A stretch of 64,000 bases of DNA from Aquificaceae bacterium (GTDB lineage: Bacteria > Aquificota > Aquificia > Aquificales > Aquificaceae). Below the pieces are notes generated by a model that saw only the letters and a program-made list of their open reading frames with translations, ran no database searches and was not told the DNA's origin. This document shows positions 1 through 9,106 of the stretch, piece by piece (within the stretch, counting starts at the first letter, position 1; the number at the start of each line of letters is the position of its first letter). The translations under genes were made by a program, and so were the position numbers. Location of the stretch: contig JALSHV010000004.1 of the NCBI GenBank assembly GCA_026981975.1, forward strand, positions 35,807-99,806. The letters run 5' to 3'.

Positions 1-441
1 TACCTTCTCCAATGTTCCCGTTTCTTCTCCGATTTTTATAAGATTCACAGCAATCGGACCGAGAACTTTTTCGTATCTTGCCATCGCGGAAGAAAGAGAC
101 ATACCGGTTTGAATTCTGTAAGCTATATCTTGTAGCATGTCTCTTATAGCTGGATTATCAGATTCTTCCGCGAGATCCCACATACCTGTGCTTAACGGAA
201 CACCGGAGCGCACAATAAGCTGTAGATTTTCAAAAAGATCTATAAGATCCTTTCTCTTCACACTTCTGAAGAGGAAAAAACGCTGTATTTTTCCCAGAAT
301 ATAAGGCATACGGGATACTGAAACCGGAGTTAAGTTAAGGAAATTCAAGAAAGATATAAGCTGAAAATCGTTATCCGCCTCAAGAGATCTAACTACTTCT
401 TTACCACTACTATCAACTGCTTTTATCCGGTAATAAGGCAT
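1..441 (-). CDS. Type IV pilus/type II secretion inner-membrane platform protein (GspF/PilC/MshG family), N-terminal part
   Basis: The gene reads leftward and leaves the window, so only the first 147 residues are visible. The stretch with GMSLSSAMARYEKVLGP followed by IKIGEETGTLEKV is the hallmark of the T2SF domain, the inner-membrane platform that contacts the assembly ATPase during pilin polymerisation. The ATG shares its A with the TGA stop of the upstream ATPase gene (TGATG at 443-439), so the two are translationally coupled. Family membership is clear. The assignment to an MSHA-type pilus (MshG) rather than a type II secretion system comes from the neighbouring genes. Confidence 0.9.
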   Translation of the reverse strand, partial: MPYYRIKAVDSSGKEVVRSLEADNDFQLISFLNFLNLTPVSVSRMPYILGKIQRFFLFRSVKRKDLIDLFENLQLIVRSGVPLSTGMWDLAEESDNPAIRDMLQDIAYRIQTGMSLSSAMARYEKVLGPIAVNLIKIGEETGTLEKV

Positions 442-2099
442 CAGCCTATAACCCTTTTTATCTCCTCGGGAGTGCTTACACCGTTAAGGATTTTCAACAA
501 GCCGTCTTCTTTAAGGGTTCTCATTCCTTTCTCTTGAGCTTTTTGAAGTATTGCAAGAGGGGGAAGTCCTCTTACTATCATATCTCCTATTTCCTCTTCT
601 ATTTTCAAAAGTTCAAGAACAGCGACTCTTCCCAAATAACCCGATCCTTTACAGTGTTCACAGCCTTTTCCCCTTGCTAATATGATTTCCTCTTTATCGG
701 TGTATTTGTCTAATATTTCTTTTGAAAATCCGAAAGTTTCAAGTTCTTGCTTGGTTGTCTTATAGTGTTCCTTACAGAAAGGACATATCTTCCTTACAAG
801 ACGCTGAGCTGAAATTGCCAGAACGCCGGAGGCTATCATATACTCTTTGACTTTTAAGTCTATTAATCTCGGTATGGTGCTAACAGCATCGTTTGTATGA
901 ACAGTGGAGAGAACAAGGTGTCCCGTTATAGCGGCTCTTACTGCCATTTCGGCGGTTTCTTCATCTCTTATTTCTCCTACCAGTATTACATCAGGATCTT
1001 GTCTTAAAAAGTGTCTTATAGCTGTCGCAAAACTGTAGCCGGCTTTTTCGTTAACTTGAGTTTGTTTTATAAAAGGGAACTTGTATTCTATAGGATCTTC
1101 TACCGTTAAAATGTTTTTCCTAAGGGCGTTTATCTTGCGTAGAGCGGCGTATAAAGTTGTTGTTTTTCCAGAGCCAGTGGGTCCTGTTACCAAAATCATT
1201 CCGTAGGGTTTTGAAACAATTTCCTCAAAATCTTTAAGAGTGTCTTCTTCAAATCCTAAGTTTCTGAGGTTAAAAAGGGAGAGATTCTTGGGTAATAATC
1301 TCATAACCACATTTTCACCGTAAGCTGTTGGAGCGGTTGAGGTTCTTATATCGTAAGTTTCACGTATGAAAGAGTAAGAAAATCCTCCATCTTGAGGAAG
1401 TCTCTGTTCGGAAATATCCATTCCACTGAGAATTTTCACTCTTGACACTACAGAAGGGTGAATCTGCTTAGGAAAAGTGTAGTAATGATGAAGAACACCG
1501 TCTATTCTGTAAAAAACATGTGAAGCGTTCATTTCCGGAGATATGTGAATGTCCGTGGCTCTGTCCATTATTCCTTGATTTAAGAAAAGCTCAACTAACA
1601 GCGGTGCATTGGATTCTCCTTTCTGAGCTTGCTTTATAGCTTCTTTTATCTGCTCTTCTACTGGTTTTGTGAGTTGTTCGTAGTGGATTTCTATACTGCG
1701 CAGTATTCCTTCTCTGTCTGAAACAAAAACTTCTACTTTCATACCAGTTTTCCTACTTATGAGATCTAAGATGTTTACGTTGAAAGGGTCCGAAACGGCT
1801 AATTTGAGGAAGTCCCCTTCTACTGCTAACGGCAGTATTTCAAACTGCCTTGCGGTATTTTTATCTATTAATTTAAGAGCTTCCGATGAAGGGGTGTATA
1901 AGCTGAGATCTACAAATTCTTTTCCTACTTGATAAGCAATAGCCTGTGCCAACTCTTGTGGAGAGACAAAAGAGAGTTCCACCAAGATGTCGCCTAAGCT
2001 TTCTCCACGTAGCTTTTGAATTTCAAGAGCTACTTGAAGCTGATCTTCAGAAAGGTATCCCAGTTCCTTGAGAAGTTCTCCCAGTCTTTTACGAGCCAT
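441..2099 (-). CDS. Type IV pilus assembly / type II secretion ATPase (GspE/PilB/MshE family)
   Basis: This is a hexameric cytoplasmic ATPase of 552 residues that powers pilin extraction and polymerisation. An N-terminal MshEN/T2SSE_N domain (about 1-140, opening RLGELLKELGYLSEDQL) precedes the motor domain. Walker A GPTGSGKTT lies at 306-314, the Walker B/Asp-box region DPDVILVGEIRDEE at about 368-381, and the His box at about 393-404. Cysteines 439, 442, 480 and 483 form the tetracysteine zinc site of assembly, not retraction, ATPases. It sits between two prepilin genes and the platform protein, starting 2 nt after the preceding prepilin gene. A second ATPase of this family lies at 48260-49957. 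Confidence 0.93.
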   Translation of the reverse strand: MARKRLGELLKELGYLSEDQLQVALEIQKLRGESLGDILVELSFVSPQELAQAIAYQVGKEFVDLSLYTPSSEALKLIDKNTARQFEILPLAVEGDFLKLAVSDPFNVNILDLISRKTGMKVEVFVSDREGILRSIEIHYEQLTKPVEEQIKEAIKQAQKGESNAPLLVELFLNQGIMDRATDIHISPEMNASHVFYRIDGVLHHYYTFPKQIHPSVVSRVKILSGMDISEQRLPQDGGFSYSFIRETYDIRTSTAPTAYGENVVMRLLPKNLSLFNLRNLGFEEDTLKDFEEIVSKPYGMILVTGPTGSGKTTTLYAALRKINALRKNILTVEDPIEYKFPFIKQTQVNEKAGYSFATAIRHFLRQDPDVILVGEIRDEETAEMAVRAAITGHLVLSTVHTNDAVSTIPRLIDLKVKEYMIASGVLAISAQRLVRKICPFCKEHYKTTKQELETFGFSKEILDKYTDKEEIILARGKGCEHCKGSGYLGRVAVLELLKIEEEIGDMIVRGLPPLAILQKAQEKGMRTLKEDGLLKILNGVSTPEEIKRVIG

Positions 2100-2101
2100 A
2101 G

Positions 2102-2698
2102 TTACTTGAACTTGAAGTAAAGGGTATTTGTTCCCGTTGTCAAAATATAGTCATTTCTGGCTCTTATCCAACCGGTGTTGTATATCCCGTCATCGTATTT
2201 AAGATCTATGTCTCTTGCTATATCGGAAGGCACACCTTCAAAACCTATCCAGTGAAAAGGTAGTCCTTGAAGAGTTATATACCCCACCGCTACCGATCCG
2301 CCGAACACATTTGTGGGATTACTTCTTCCTGTTCCTCCTATAAGCTCTGATAATCTGAGATGCTGCCATACCTTACACTCTTCTGTGTTTGTTGTATCAG
2401 TGCAGTTAAAGTCCAAATCGTAAGGGTTAGCGCTTTCTATTCTACCATCTCCATCTCCGTTATTTGCTGGATCTAAATTCCATCTTAACGATACTCTGTT
2501 ATCGTCACCGGGTAGCTTACCGTATCTGTCCTGATAAGAGTAAAAAGTCGCTACCAGTTCAAGATACATTCTGTGAGTTCTCTTTATTTGAGAATTCCTT
2601 ATCAGCTCTTGCCCCTTTAGTATAAAACCTATAATGATACCTACTATGACCAGAACTATAGCAAGTTCTACAAGAGTAAATCCTCCCCTTTTTTTCAT
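2102..2698 (-). CDS. Type IV prepilin-like protein
   Basis: The 198-residue protein begins with a class III signal peptide: a short basic leader MKKRGG, cleavage before FTLVELAIV, the conserved Glu at mature position 5, and an uninterrupted hydrophobic helix. It would be cut and N-methylated by a PilD-type peptidase (not in this window) and built into a pilus or pseudopilus. After the helix comes YGKLPGDDN, then an Asp/Gly/Asn-rich turn NNGDGDGRIES that looks like a calcium loop, as in some pilins. It overlaps the next prepilin gene by 4 bp and belongs to the ATPase/platform operon. Whether it is the major subunit is unknown. Confidence 0.85.
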   Translation of the reverse strand: MKKRGGFTLVELAIVLVIVGIIIGFILKGQELIRNSQIKRTHRMYLELVATFYSYQDRYGKLPGDDNRVSLRWNLDPANNGDGDGRIESANPYDLDFNCTDTTNTEECKVWQHLRLSELIGGTGRSNPTNVFGGSVAVGYITLQGLPFHWIGFEGVPSDIARDIDLKYDDGIYNTGWIRARNDYILTTGTNTLYFKFK

Positions 2699-3351
2699 CT
2701 CTTGGAATCAAAGTAATACACAAGCGCCCTTGTTGTGCCGGCTGTGCAAGCAGCTGCGGTGGGAGATGCATTGTAAACCGCTTCCCATTGATCTGTATTG
2801 ATAGTGTTGGGTGCGCTACTCACACATATCACTTGACCGTTCGCACCGTCAGCCGCACCGTCTATAGATGTATCAAAAGCTTCTATAAAAAGAAGCTCTT
2901 CCTGAGTAAAAGTGTTACAAGCGTTATCTTTACAAAGAACCATTATATTTTTACCGCTATCCGCACCGTTATCAGTTCCAAAGAAAACGTAAAAAGTATA
3001 AGAGCCTGCTGAAATGGTATTTCCTCCTGCGGGTGCTCCGCCCGCAGCACAGTCAAAATCTGTTCCGGGAGTTCCCACATAAGGAGGATTAGTAAAACCT
3101 GCGTTTACTATATCCTGGCATACATTACCGTCTCCTATCCTTCCATCTTTATCCGTATCTCCTGGAAGACTTCCCTTTCTGTCAAGGTAGATCCAAAGGG
3201 TGGTTTCCCAATGTCTGTTTTTGTTTACAAAACTTTTAGCACGAGCATTCTGTATAAGATCTTGTCCCTTGAGAACCATACCAATAATAATTCCTATTAT
3301 CACAAGCACTATGGCGAGTTCAATCAATGTAAATCCCCTTTCCCTTTTCAT
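2695..3351 (-). CDS. Type IV prepilin-like protein, first gene of the minus-strand pilus operon
   Basis: The 218-residue prepilin has leader MKRERG, cleavage before FTLIELAIV with Glu5, and a hydrophobic N-terminal helix. A turn DTDKDGRIGDGN at about 62-73 closely resembles an EF-hand-like calcium loop and matches the position of a similar loop in the adjacent prepilin, so the two are probably paralogues. Several cysteines in the globular part could form disulfides. The start has a strong TAAGGAGG ribosome site. The gene heads the operon prepilin-prepilin-ATPase-platform and diverges from the assembly genes starting at 3443. Confidence 0.85.
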   Translation of the reverse strand: MKRERGFTLIELAIVLVIIGIIIGMVLKGQDLIQNARAKSFVNKNRHWETTLWIYLDRKGSLPGDTDKDGRIGDGNVCQDIVNAGFTNPPYVGTPGTDFDCAAGGAPAGGNTISAGSYTFYVFFGTDNGADSGKNIMVLCKDNACNTFTQEELLFIEAFDTSIDGAADGANGQVICVSSAPNTINTDQWEAVYNASPTAAACTAGTTRALVYYFDSKR

Positions 3352-3442
3352 GACTCACCTCCTTAGGTTCTTCTGCTCACTGTAATCGGTATATAGGGTA
3401 AATTTTTGAAAAAAAGAAACGTTTATATTCCTGTAAGGAATT

Positions 3443-4804
3443 ATGGGAAAGATAGCGGGATTTTCTATTTCTGAGAACAGAATAAAGGGCGTTTTTTTAG
3501 AGAGGAGAAGAGGTAAGTATTTTCTAAAAAGAACCGTAGAGGGGATACCTCCGACTGAAATCTCTGGTGAGATTTATATCTCTTACCTTTACATAGACTT
3601 AATAGTGGAAACAGTTGAAATTCCTCTGACAAAGGATAAGAATACAAGGGAAATTTTACTCAAAAGACAACTTTCGGAAAGGGAAGGTATAACAGCATCA
3701 CCTCTTTTAATAACTTACAAGGAGATAGGCATAGTAGAAAACAGAGTAACTTATAAAATTTACGCAATTCCTTCGGAGATATACGAAAAGAACCCTAATA
3801 TTCCATCTCATATTAAGAAAAATCTTTCAATTTTCACTCTTCCTCAATTTGCTCTTGCAGCTATATCCTACCAGCTGTTCCCTGACAAAACAGTTTTTCA
3901 CATATACGCTGATGAGTATAGTCTTTTGATGGTTGTAAGTAAAGGAGAAAATATTCTCTACATTAGAAGTCTTCCACTTCCTTCCTTTATAGAGAATCAG
4001 GAAGTTTTAAAGGATTTTCTTAAAGAGAACGTAGGTATGACTTGTGCATTTGTTATTCAAAGACAGGGTATAAAACCCGATCTTTTACTTTTAAGCGGTA
4101 AAGCGGCGGAAGAAGATTTAGCACAGGAACTAAAGGAGTCAACCCATTCCGCTATAGCTGTTCCTCTTGTTCCCGATATATTTGAAGGAGTTTCCGCAAC
4201 TACATTTCATCTCTTTTTAACTTCCTTCGGTTCTGTTCTCGTAAAGGAAGACTACGACTTTTCTCCTTCTCAAGAAAAAGAAAAAAGAAAAATCAATAGA
4301 TTTTTAAAGAAAGGTATTATTTTTGTAACTCTTTTATTAATAACTGTCCTGATTGCTGTGGTTTACAGAGTTTACACAATAAAGGAGAAAATGAAAGAAA
4401 TGGAAGAACTCTACTCTGTTGTTATTAGCAGAACTGAAAAGGTAGTGGAGGATCCCTTTTTGGAAGAACCTCTCTTTAGCTATTATCTTAACTATGTAAA
4501 TCTTCTGTCCGAGATAAGAACAAAAAATCCTCTGAACTTTTTAACAGAGGTAAAAGATTTACTCAAGCACTCACAGGCAAAAAGATACGCTCTTTTAAGA
4601 AAGGGGAATAACTTTAATCTGATTTTGCAGATAGAAAAGAGGTTCTCTGGACTTACGGAAATGGCTCTTTTTAGAGAACGGATTTACGTAGAGTTAAAAA
4701 AGCTCAGCAAAAGGGGAATAGCTTACAAAATAGATCGTGAAATTAAAAATTTAGAGGAAAACACCCTCAAGATGGAAATATCTGTAGAGGGTAACTTGCC
4801 GTGA
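3443..4804 (+). CDS. PilM-PilN/GspL-like pilus assembly protein (MshI-like)
   Basis: The 453-residue protein has an N-terminal cytoplasmic half of about 280 residues resembling the actin-like PilM/GspL fold, one transmembrane helix at about 291-311 (GIIFVTLLLITVLIAVV), and a periplasmic part of about 140 residues with a coiled coil, as in PilN or the GspL C-terminus. It would link the cytoplasmic ATPase to the periplasmic alignment complex. It is the first plus-strand gene of the locus, and its stop overlaps the GTG start of the PilO-like gene. Sequence conservation in this family is low, so the call rests mainly on architecture and gene order (PilM/N-PilO-PilP-secretin). Confidence 0.7.
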   Translation: MGKIAGFSISENRIKGVFLERRRGKYFLKRTVEGIPPTEISGEIYISYLYIDLIVETVEIPLTKDKNTREILLKRQLSEREGITASPLLITYKEIGIVENRVTYKIYAIPSEIYEKNPNIPSHIKKNLSIFTLPQFALAAISYQLFPDKTVFHIYADEYSLLMVVSKGENILYIRSLPLPSFIENQEVLKDFLKENVGMTCAFVIQRQGIKPDLLLLSGKAAEEDLAQELKESTHSAIAVPLVPDIFEGVSATTFHLFLTSFGSVLVKEDYDFSPSQEKEKRKINRFLKKGIIFVTLLLITVLIAVVYRVYTIKEKMKEMEELYSVVISRTEKVVEDPFLEEPLFSYYLNYVNLLSEIRTKNPLNFLTEVKDLLKHSQAKRYALLRKGNNFNLILQIEKRFSGLTEMALFRERIYVELKKLSKRGIAYKIDREIKNLEENTLKMEISVEGNLP

Positions 4805-5292
4805 AGTTAAAAATTACCTTCTTTTTAAGCGGTATTTTTCTCTTCTCTTATGGTTTTTTTACCTTTTTAGCTTTGGGAGAAGCACACGATTATCTGAACG
4901 AAAGAAAGAATTTTTATCTTAAAATGAACAGAGAGCTTTCTTACAAAGTGGAGAAAATAGAAAAGCTCAAAGAAGTGGTTTCCCATGAAAACATACAAGT
5001 TTTAGAAGAAAGGAAGGCTCTTGAAAAACTACTTTCAAAGGTAGAGAAGCTAAAGAAAACTTACAATGTGGACATAGCGGAGGATCTCAGGAAAGAAGGG
5101 AATATGTGGAAGGTTGATCTCTTCCTGAGTTTTAAGATTTCTAACAGTAAAGAAGCGATTAGGAAGATGAAACCCCTTGTAGAAGAAACTTCACCTCTTG
5201 TAGATATTAAAGCCATTGTAGTGGATAGGGAAAGTGGTGAAGTGAGTATTAAAGCTTCCTTAATACAGCCCTTTGTAGGAAGAGAGGAATGA
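4801..5292 (+). CDS. PilO/GspM-like inner-membrane alignment protein (MshJ-like)
   Basis: The protein has 163 residues and starts with GTG, which overlaps the previous stop. One N-terminal membrane helix (about 6-27) is followed by a long Lys/Glu-rich coiled coil (about 30-90) and a small alpha/beta domain. This is the layout of PilO, GspM and MshJ, which dimerise with the PilN/GspL periplasmic part. There is no diagnostic motif. The call depends on topology, size and position between the PilM/N-like and PilP/GspC-like genes. Confidence 0.6.
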   Translation: MKLKITFFLSGIFLFSYGFFTFLALGEAHDYLNERKNFYLKMNRELSYKVEKIEKLKEVVSHENIQVLEERKALEKLLSKVEKLKKTYNVDIAEDLRKEGNMWKVDLFLSFKISNSKEAIRKMKPLVEETSPLVDIKAIVVDRESGEVSIKASLIQPFVGREE

Positions 5293-5714
5293 TCGGAGAA
5301 AGGACTCTTATCTTTATGATGGTGATTTCCACAGTATTAGGATACGCATTTCACAAATACACCTATCCTTTTATAGAGAAGTTTTTTACAGGTAAAGATT
5401 TGGCTGAAGTTCCCGATTTCCAACTAATGATTGCGGAAAGGGAGGTGCCTTTAGAAGTGCTTGCGGAAATCGGATTTAGGACAAAGCCCGAAAGAGAGAA
5501 GAAAGAATTTGTTGAAAAGATACCGGAAAAACCACCCTATTACAAACTGATTTTCACCCTTATAGGAGCAAGAAAAAAATATGCCATTATAGACGGCAGA
5601 CTTTTTACAGAGGGAGATAGGATATCCCCTTACGAAAGAGTAGAGCAGATAAGGGAAAAAAAGGTTCTCCTTTCAGGAAAATGGGGGAAAAGATGGCTCT
5701 TTATAGGCGACTGA
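5289..5714 (+). CDS. PilP/GspC-like pilotin-side linker protein (MshK-like)
   Basis: The 141-residue protein has one N-terminal membrane helix (about 7-24), a charged linker, and a C-terminal beta-rich domain with PYYKLIFTLIGARKKYAIIDGRLFTEGD. This resembles the homology region of GspC and PilP, which docks on the N-domains of the secretin: a short strand pattern ending in a VLLSGKWGKRWLFIGD-like edge. The ATG overlaps the preceding stop. It is followed at once by the secretin gene, its expected partner. Confidence is moderate because the family is weakly conserved. Confidence 0.6.
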   Translation: MIGERTLIFMMVISTVLGYAFHKYTYPFIEKFFTGKDLAEVPDFQLMIAEREVPLEVLAEIGFRTKPEREKKEFVEKIPEKPPYYKLIFTLIGARKKYAIIDGRLFTEGDRISPYERVEQIREKKVLLSGKWGKRWLFIGD

Positions 5715-7249
5715 TTCCCTTTTTGATGGTTATTCTTAGCCTTTCTTGCGCCCAAAAAGTGGAAAAAGTGCAGAAAAAAACCGAAGGTGTTAAACCTCAA
5801 GAGGAGAAAAAAGTTTTGGAAAATCCAATTCCCATATCAAGGAGTATTCCTCCTCCTGTTCTTCCCCCTACCTACAAGGAAATAGATCCCTTTGAAGGCA
5901 AGAAATTTACCATGTCTGCTCTTTCCGCTCCTTTGGGAAAGGTTCTTTACGCTATAGCTGACAGTGCAGGACTTAATCTTATCCTTTCTCCCGAAGTTGA
6001 CCCTCAGAAGAAAATAACAGCTACTTTCAGCGAAGTTCCCCTGAAAATTGCCCTTGAAACTATCATGGATTTAACGGATCTGTATTACGAAGTTAAAGGA
6101 AATGTCCTTTATATAAAAGAACTTATGAGCAGAACCTTCAAATTACCTTACGTTCATACAATTACTGAGTATTCCAGTTCCTTAGGCGGTGACGTGCTTG
6201 GAGGTGCTTTAACAGCCGGTTTCGGAGCGGGTGCGGGAACAACGGGAGGAACAACAACTACAACAACTGGAACAGGAGCTTACGGTGTTGGTTCTTCTTC
6301 TTTGAGAGGAAACTTTACCCTTGATTACAGAAACCCTCAGGGGATAAATGACTTTTACGCTCAAATAGAGGAGAATTTAAAAGCCCTTCTCTCAGAAAAA
6401 GGCAGTTATGTTCTCAACAAGTTTACTGGAACACTGGTGGTAACAGACAGGAAAAGTAATATTGAGCGTATTGAAAACTTCCTGCGCAGATTAAGAGAGG
6501 AAATAAGTAAGCAGATTTTGATAGAAGCGAAAATAGTGGAAATAGCTCTATCTGATAGATTTCAATACGGAATAGACTGGTCTGCTTTTTTCAGAAATGT
6601 ATTTGGAACTGGAGGAAGGGGTGTTATTTCTCAAAATCTATCTATACCTGCGGGTGGTTATGCGAGTTTAGGTGTTGTCTCTTCCGATTTTACCTTTTTA
6701 CTGAATGCTCTTGCCACTTACGGAAAAGTTCATACTCTTTCTAATCCGAGAATAATGGTTTCCAATGGGCAAACAGCGCTTATAGCAACTGGCATAGTAA
6801 CTCCCTTTTTTGAAAAGCAAGCGGTAACTTTAACGGGAACTACTACTACCCAAATTCAGGAGAATGTAGTAAGAACAAACGTGCTAGAAGGAGTTTTACT
6901 TGGGGTCACTCCCTATGTAGACGATGAAGGCAGTATAGTGCTTAATATAGTTCCCGTTTCAACAAGATTAGAGGGAACTAAAACTTTGGAAAGTAATGGG
7001 AATGTATTGGCGGAAGCACCTATACTCAACGTAAAGGAAACCGGAACAATTGTAAGGGTCAGAAGTAACGAGCTGGTAGTCATAGGAGGTTTAATAGGAG
7101 AAGTAAAAGGTGTGGAGGAGAGGAAAGTGCCTGGACTTGGAGACATACCTATTCTGGGAAACGTATTCAAAAACAAGAGGGTTTACAGAGAGAAGAGAGA
7201 ACTGATAATATTTCTCCGACCGAGAATAGTAGAAAGTAGAGGACTTTAA
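5693..7249 (+). CDS. Outer-membrane secretin, lipoprotein type (MshL/PilQ/GspD family)
   Basis: This is the outer-membrane ring for pilus exit. I chose the ATG at 5693 because MALYRRLIPFLMVILSLSC is a clean lipoprotein signal with lipobox LSLSC and a G-rich ribosome site lies before it. The ATG at 5681, four codons earlier in frame, is also possible. Next come a STN/N0-like domain (LNLILSPEVDPQKKITATF), a Thr/Gly-rich low-complexity linker, N1-type domains and the C-terminal secretin core with VPGLGDIPILGNVFKNK near the end. The start lies inside the preceding gene. At about 520 residues it is close in size to MshL. Confidence 0.88.
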   Translation: MALYRRLIPFLMVILSLSCAQKVEKVQKKTEGVKPQEEKKVLENPIPISRSIPPPVLPPTYKEIDPFEGKKFTMSALSAPLGKVLYAIADSAGLNLILSPEVDPQKKITATFSEVPLKIALETIMDLTDLYYEVKGNVLYIKELMSRTFKLPYVHTITEYSSSLGGDVLGGALTAGFGAGAGTTGGTTTTTTGTGAYGVGSSSLRGNFTLDYRNPQGINDFYAQIEENLKALLSEKGSYVLNKFTGTLVVTDRKSNIERIENFLRRLREEISKQILIEAKIVEIALSDRFQYGIDWSAFFRNVFGTGGRGVISQNLSIPAGGYASLGVVSSDFTFLLNALATYGKVHTLSNPRIMVSNGQTALIATGIVTPFFEKQAVTLTGTTTTQIQENVVRTNVLEGVLLGVTPYVDDEGSIVLNIVPVSTRLEGTKTLESNGNVLAEAPILNVKETGTIVRVRSNELVVIGGLIGEVKGVEERKVPGLGDIPILGNVFKNKRVYREKRELIIFLRPRIVESRGL

Positions 7250-7250
7250 C

Positions 7251-8192
7251 ATGAGTCTGCTGATGGATTTACTTAAAAAGTTGGGAAGTGAACGAACAAA
7301 AAGCTCTACTGTATATCCACTTTTGGGAAATCAGCAGGGCAAAAAATCTGTAAGCAGAAAGGAGCTTATAGTTTTAAGTGTTCTTTTCCTTATAGCAATG
7401 ACGGGCACTTACATTATATCTGAACTTTTTTTGATAGAAAAAACACCTGAAGAAAGAAATACCACACCGCCTCCTGTTGAAATTAAAAGGGATTTTCCTC
7501 CTTTGGATAAAAAGAATACACCTGAAGATTCTGTTGAAGAAAAGAAAGAAAAGAACTCTAAGAGCAAGGTGGATAAAAAATCACAAGCTAATAAAAAAAC
7601 AGAAAATAAAATAAAAAACAAAGAGAAAACTCTTCCTACGAAAAGTGAAAAAGATAATACTTTTTCTCTTTTGCTTACAGCGGACACTTATTTTAAAGAA
7701 GGGAAATTATCCGAAAGTATGAAGTATTATGAAAAGGCTTTGGCAATTAACCCTTCTGAATATACAGTGAACAATCTTATGGTAATTTACATTCGCCTTG
7801 GACTTTACGAAAAAGCCAGTAAGCTTTTGAAAAAGTTTACTACGGAAAGATTAGTTTATACATATACCGTAGAAATGGCAAAGAAAGGGAGTTACATTCA
7901 AGCTCTGAAAACAGTTGAAAACTTCTTAGACATAGATAAAACCGGGTTAATTGTTTTTACCAAGGGTTACCTATTAGATCTTATGGGAAAGAGAAAATCA
8001 GCTCTTGAGAACTACCGCAAAGCCTATGAAAAAAATCCTTCCAATCCCTACTTTGTTCTTAATTACGCACGTCTTTTAGAACTGGAAGGAAAGGTAGAGG
8101 AAGCTCGCAAGCTGTATATAGGACTCAGAAAGACAGATCTTGAACCTTCTCTCAGAAAATTTGTAGAGGAGAGGATAAGCCTTTTAAGATGA
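7251..8192 (+). CDS. Membrane-anchored TPR protein of the pilus locus (MshN-like)
   Basis: The 313-residue protein has a short cytoplasmic N-terminus, one membrane helix at about 37-62, a Lys/Ser/Glu-rich disordered linker (about 65-130), and tetratricopeptide repeats to the end (TADTYFKEGKLSESMKYYEKA, then further helix pairs with NPSNPYFVLNYARLLELEGK). MSHA loci carry a protein with exactly this layout, MshN, next to the secretin and the ExeA-like ATPase. It may scaffold the assembly or assist secretin placement. It starts 1 nt after the secretin stop and overlaps the following prepilin gene by 4 bp. Confidence 0.7.
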   Translation: MSLLMDLLKKLGSERTKSSTVYPLLGNQQGKKSVSRKELIVLSVLFLIAMTGTYIISELFLIEKTPEERNTTPPPVEIKRDFPPLDKKNTPEDSVEEKKEKNSKSKVDKKSQANKKTENKIKNKEKTLPTKSEKDNTFSLLLTADTYFKEGKLSESMKYYEKALAINPSEYTVNNLMVIYIRLGLYEKASKLLKKFTTERLVYTYTVEMAKKGSYIQALKTVENFLDIDKTGLIVFTKGYLLDLMGKRKSALENYRKAYEKNPSNPYFVLNYARLLELEGKVEEARKLYIGLRKTDLEPSLRKFVEERISLLR

Positions 8193-9106
8193 AAAGGAAC
8201 AGAGGGGTAACTCTTATAGAACTCGCCATAGTTCTCATAGTCATAGGTGTTCTTCTTGGCTTAGGAGCAGGTATAGTAGGAATACTTACAAAAAAGAACA
8301 AGTATATGGAATCAAAGGAGATCGTTTCCGCAAATTTGGAAGGTATATCGGGATTTGTCACTGTTAGCGGACGACTTCCTGCAACGGAAACAGAACTACT
8401 CGGCTCTATAAGAAGCGCTCGTGATTCTTATGGAAAATTCATCATGTATATATACAGCAGTAACTTGGCTGGATCTTCTTCTGCAATATGTAATGAAACG
8501 TCTACTAATATAACTATAAAATCAGGTTGCAGAGATACAGCTTGCACTTCCTTTGAACAACAGATAGACAATATAGCTTATCTGGTAGTAAGCGGTAATG
8601 GTAATTACAATTTACAAACTTGGAACAGTTCTTTAACAAGTGTTACTTCTTCAACGGTAATTATCGGAAGAGCGGATATTCCTTTAACTCTCAACATATA
8701 CACCTATGGCTTGGAAGTGGACGACTACATGGCGGACGTTTTGAGAACAGAACCTTACGACGACATAGTAAAGTGGGTTTCCCTCTACGAGTTAAAGGTT
8801 AAAGCAGGTTGCACCGCACCGGGAGGAGGCGGAGGTGGATGCCCTTATACAACCATAGAAATCGTTAATACAGATACAAGGGACTATTTTTACTCTACAT
8901 CTTCTGCTACCTGTGTAAACTGGCCTAGCGGATCTGATATAACGCTTAATTCAGGAGATATTCTGAGGGTTTACACTTCTTGGATCAGATGTTTTCTCGG
9001 AAGAGTAAGGGATTCTATAACTTTTTCAACAGCATGCTCCTTGGACACTTCGGGAAATAACAACGGTCAAATTTGTTACGACGGTAATAATTTTATTGAC
9101 TGCTAA
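8189..9106 (+). CDS. Large prepilin-like protein with poly-Gly hinge and Cys-rich C-terminal domain
   Basis: The 305-residue protein has a class III leader MKRNRG followed by VTLIELAIVLIVIGVLLGLG with Glu5, so it enters the pilus pathway. It is longer than the two other prepilins here. After a globular domain of about 190 residues, a six-Gly run flanked by cysteines leads into a second domain of about 85 residues rich in Cys, Thr and Ser. The last residue is itself a Cys. Such two-domain minor pilins often sit at the pilus tip. A tip or adhesin role is inference. It is the last plus-strand gene and overlaps the convergent ATPase gene by 14 bp. Confidence 0.75.
   Translation: MKRNRGVTLIELAIVLIVIGVLLGLGAGIVGILTKKNKYMESKEIVSANLEGISGFVTVSGRLPATETELLGSIRSARDSYGKFIMYIYSSNLAGSSSAICNETSTNITIKSGCRDTACTSFEQQIDNIAYLVVSGNGNYNLQTWNSSLTSVTSSTVIIGRADIPLTLNIYTYGLEVDDYMADVLRTEPYDDIVKWVSLYELKVKAGCTAPGGGGGGCPYTTIEIVNTDTRDYFYSTSSATCVNWPSGSDITLNSGDILRVYTSWIRCFLGRVRDSITFSTACSLDTSGNNNGQICYDGNNFIDC

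Noticed and set aside
3352..3442. Divergent promoter pair in the pilus locus
   Set aside because: TTGAAA and TATATT are present on the plus strand but separated by only 12 nt; the minus strand has no good pair. Promoters must exist here but I cannot place them.
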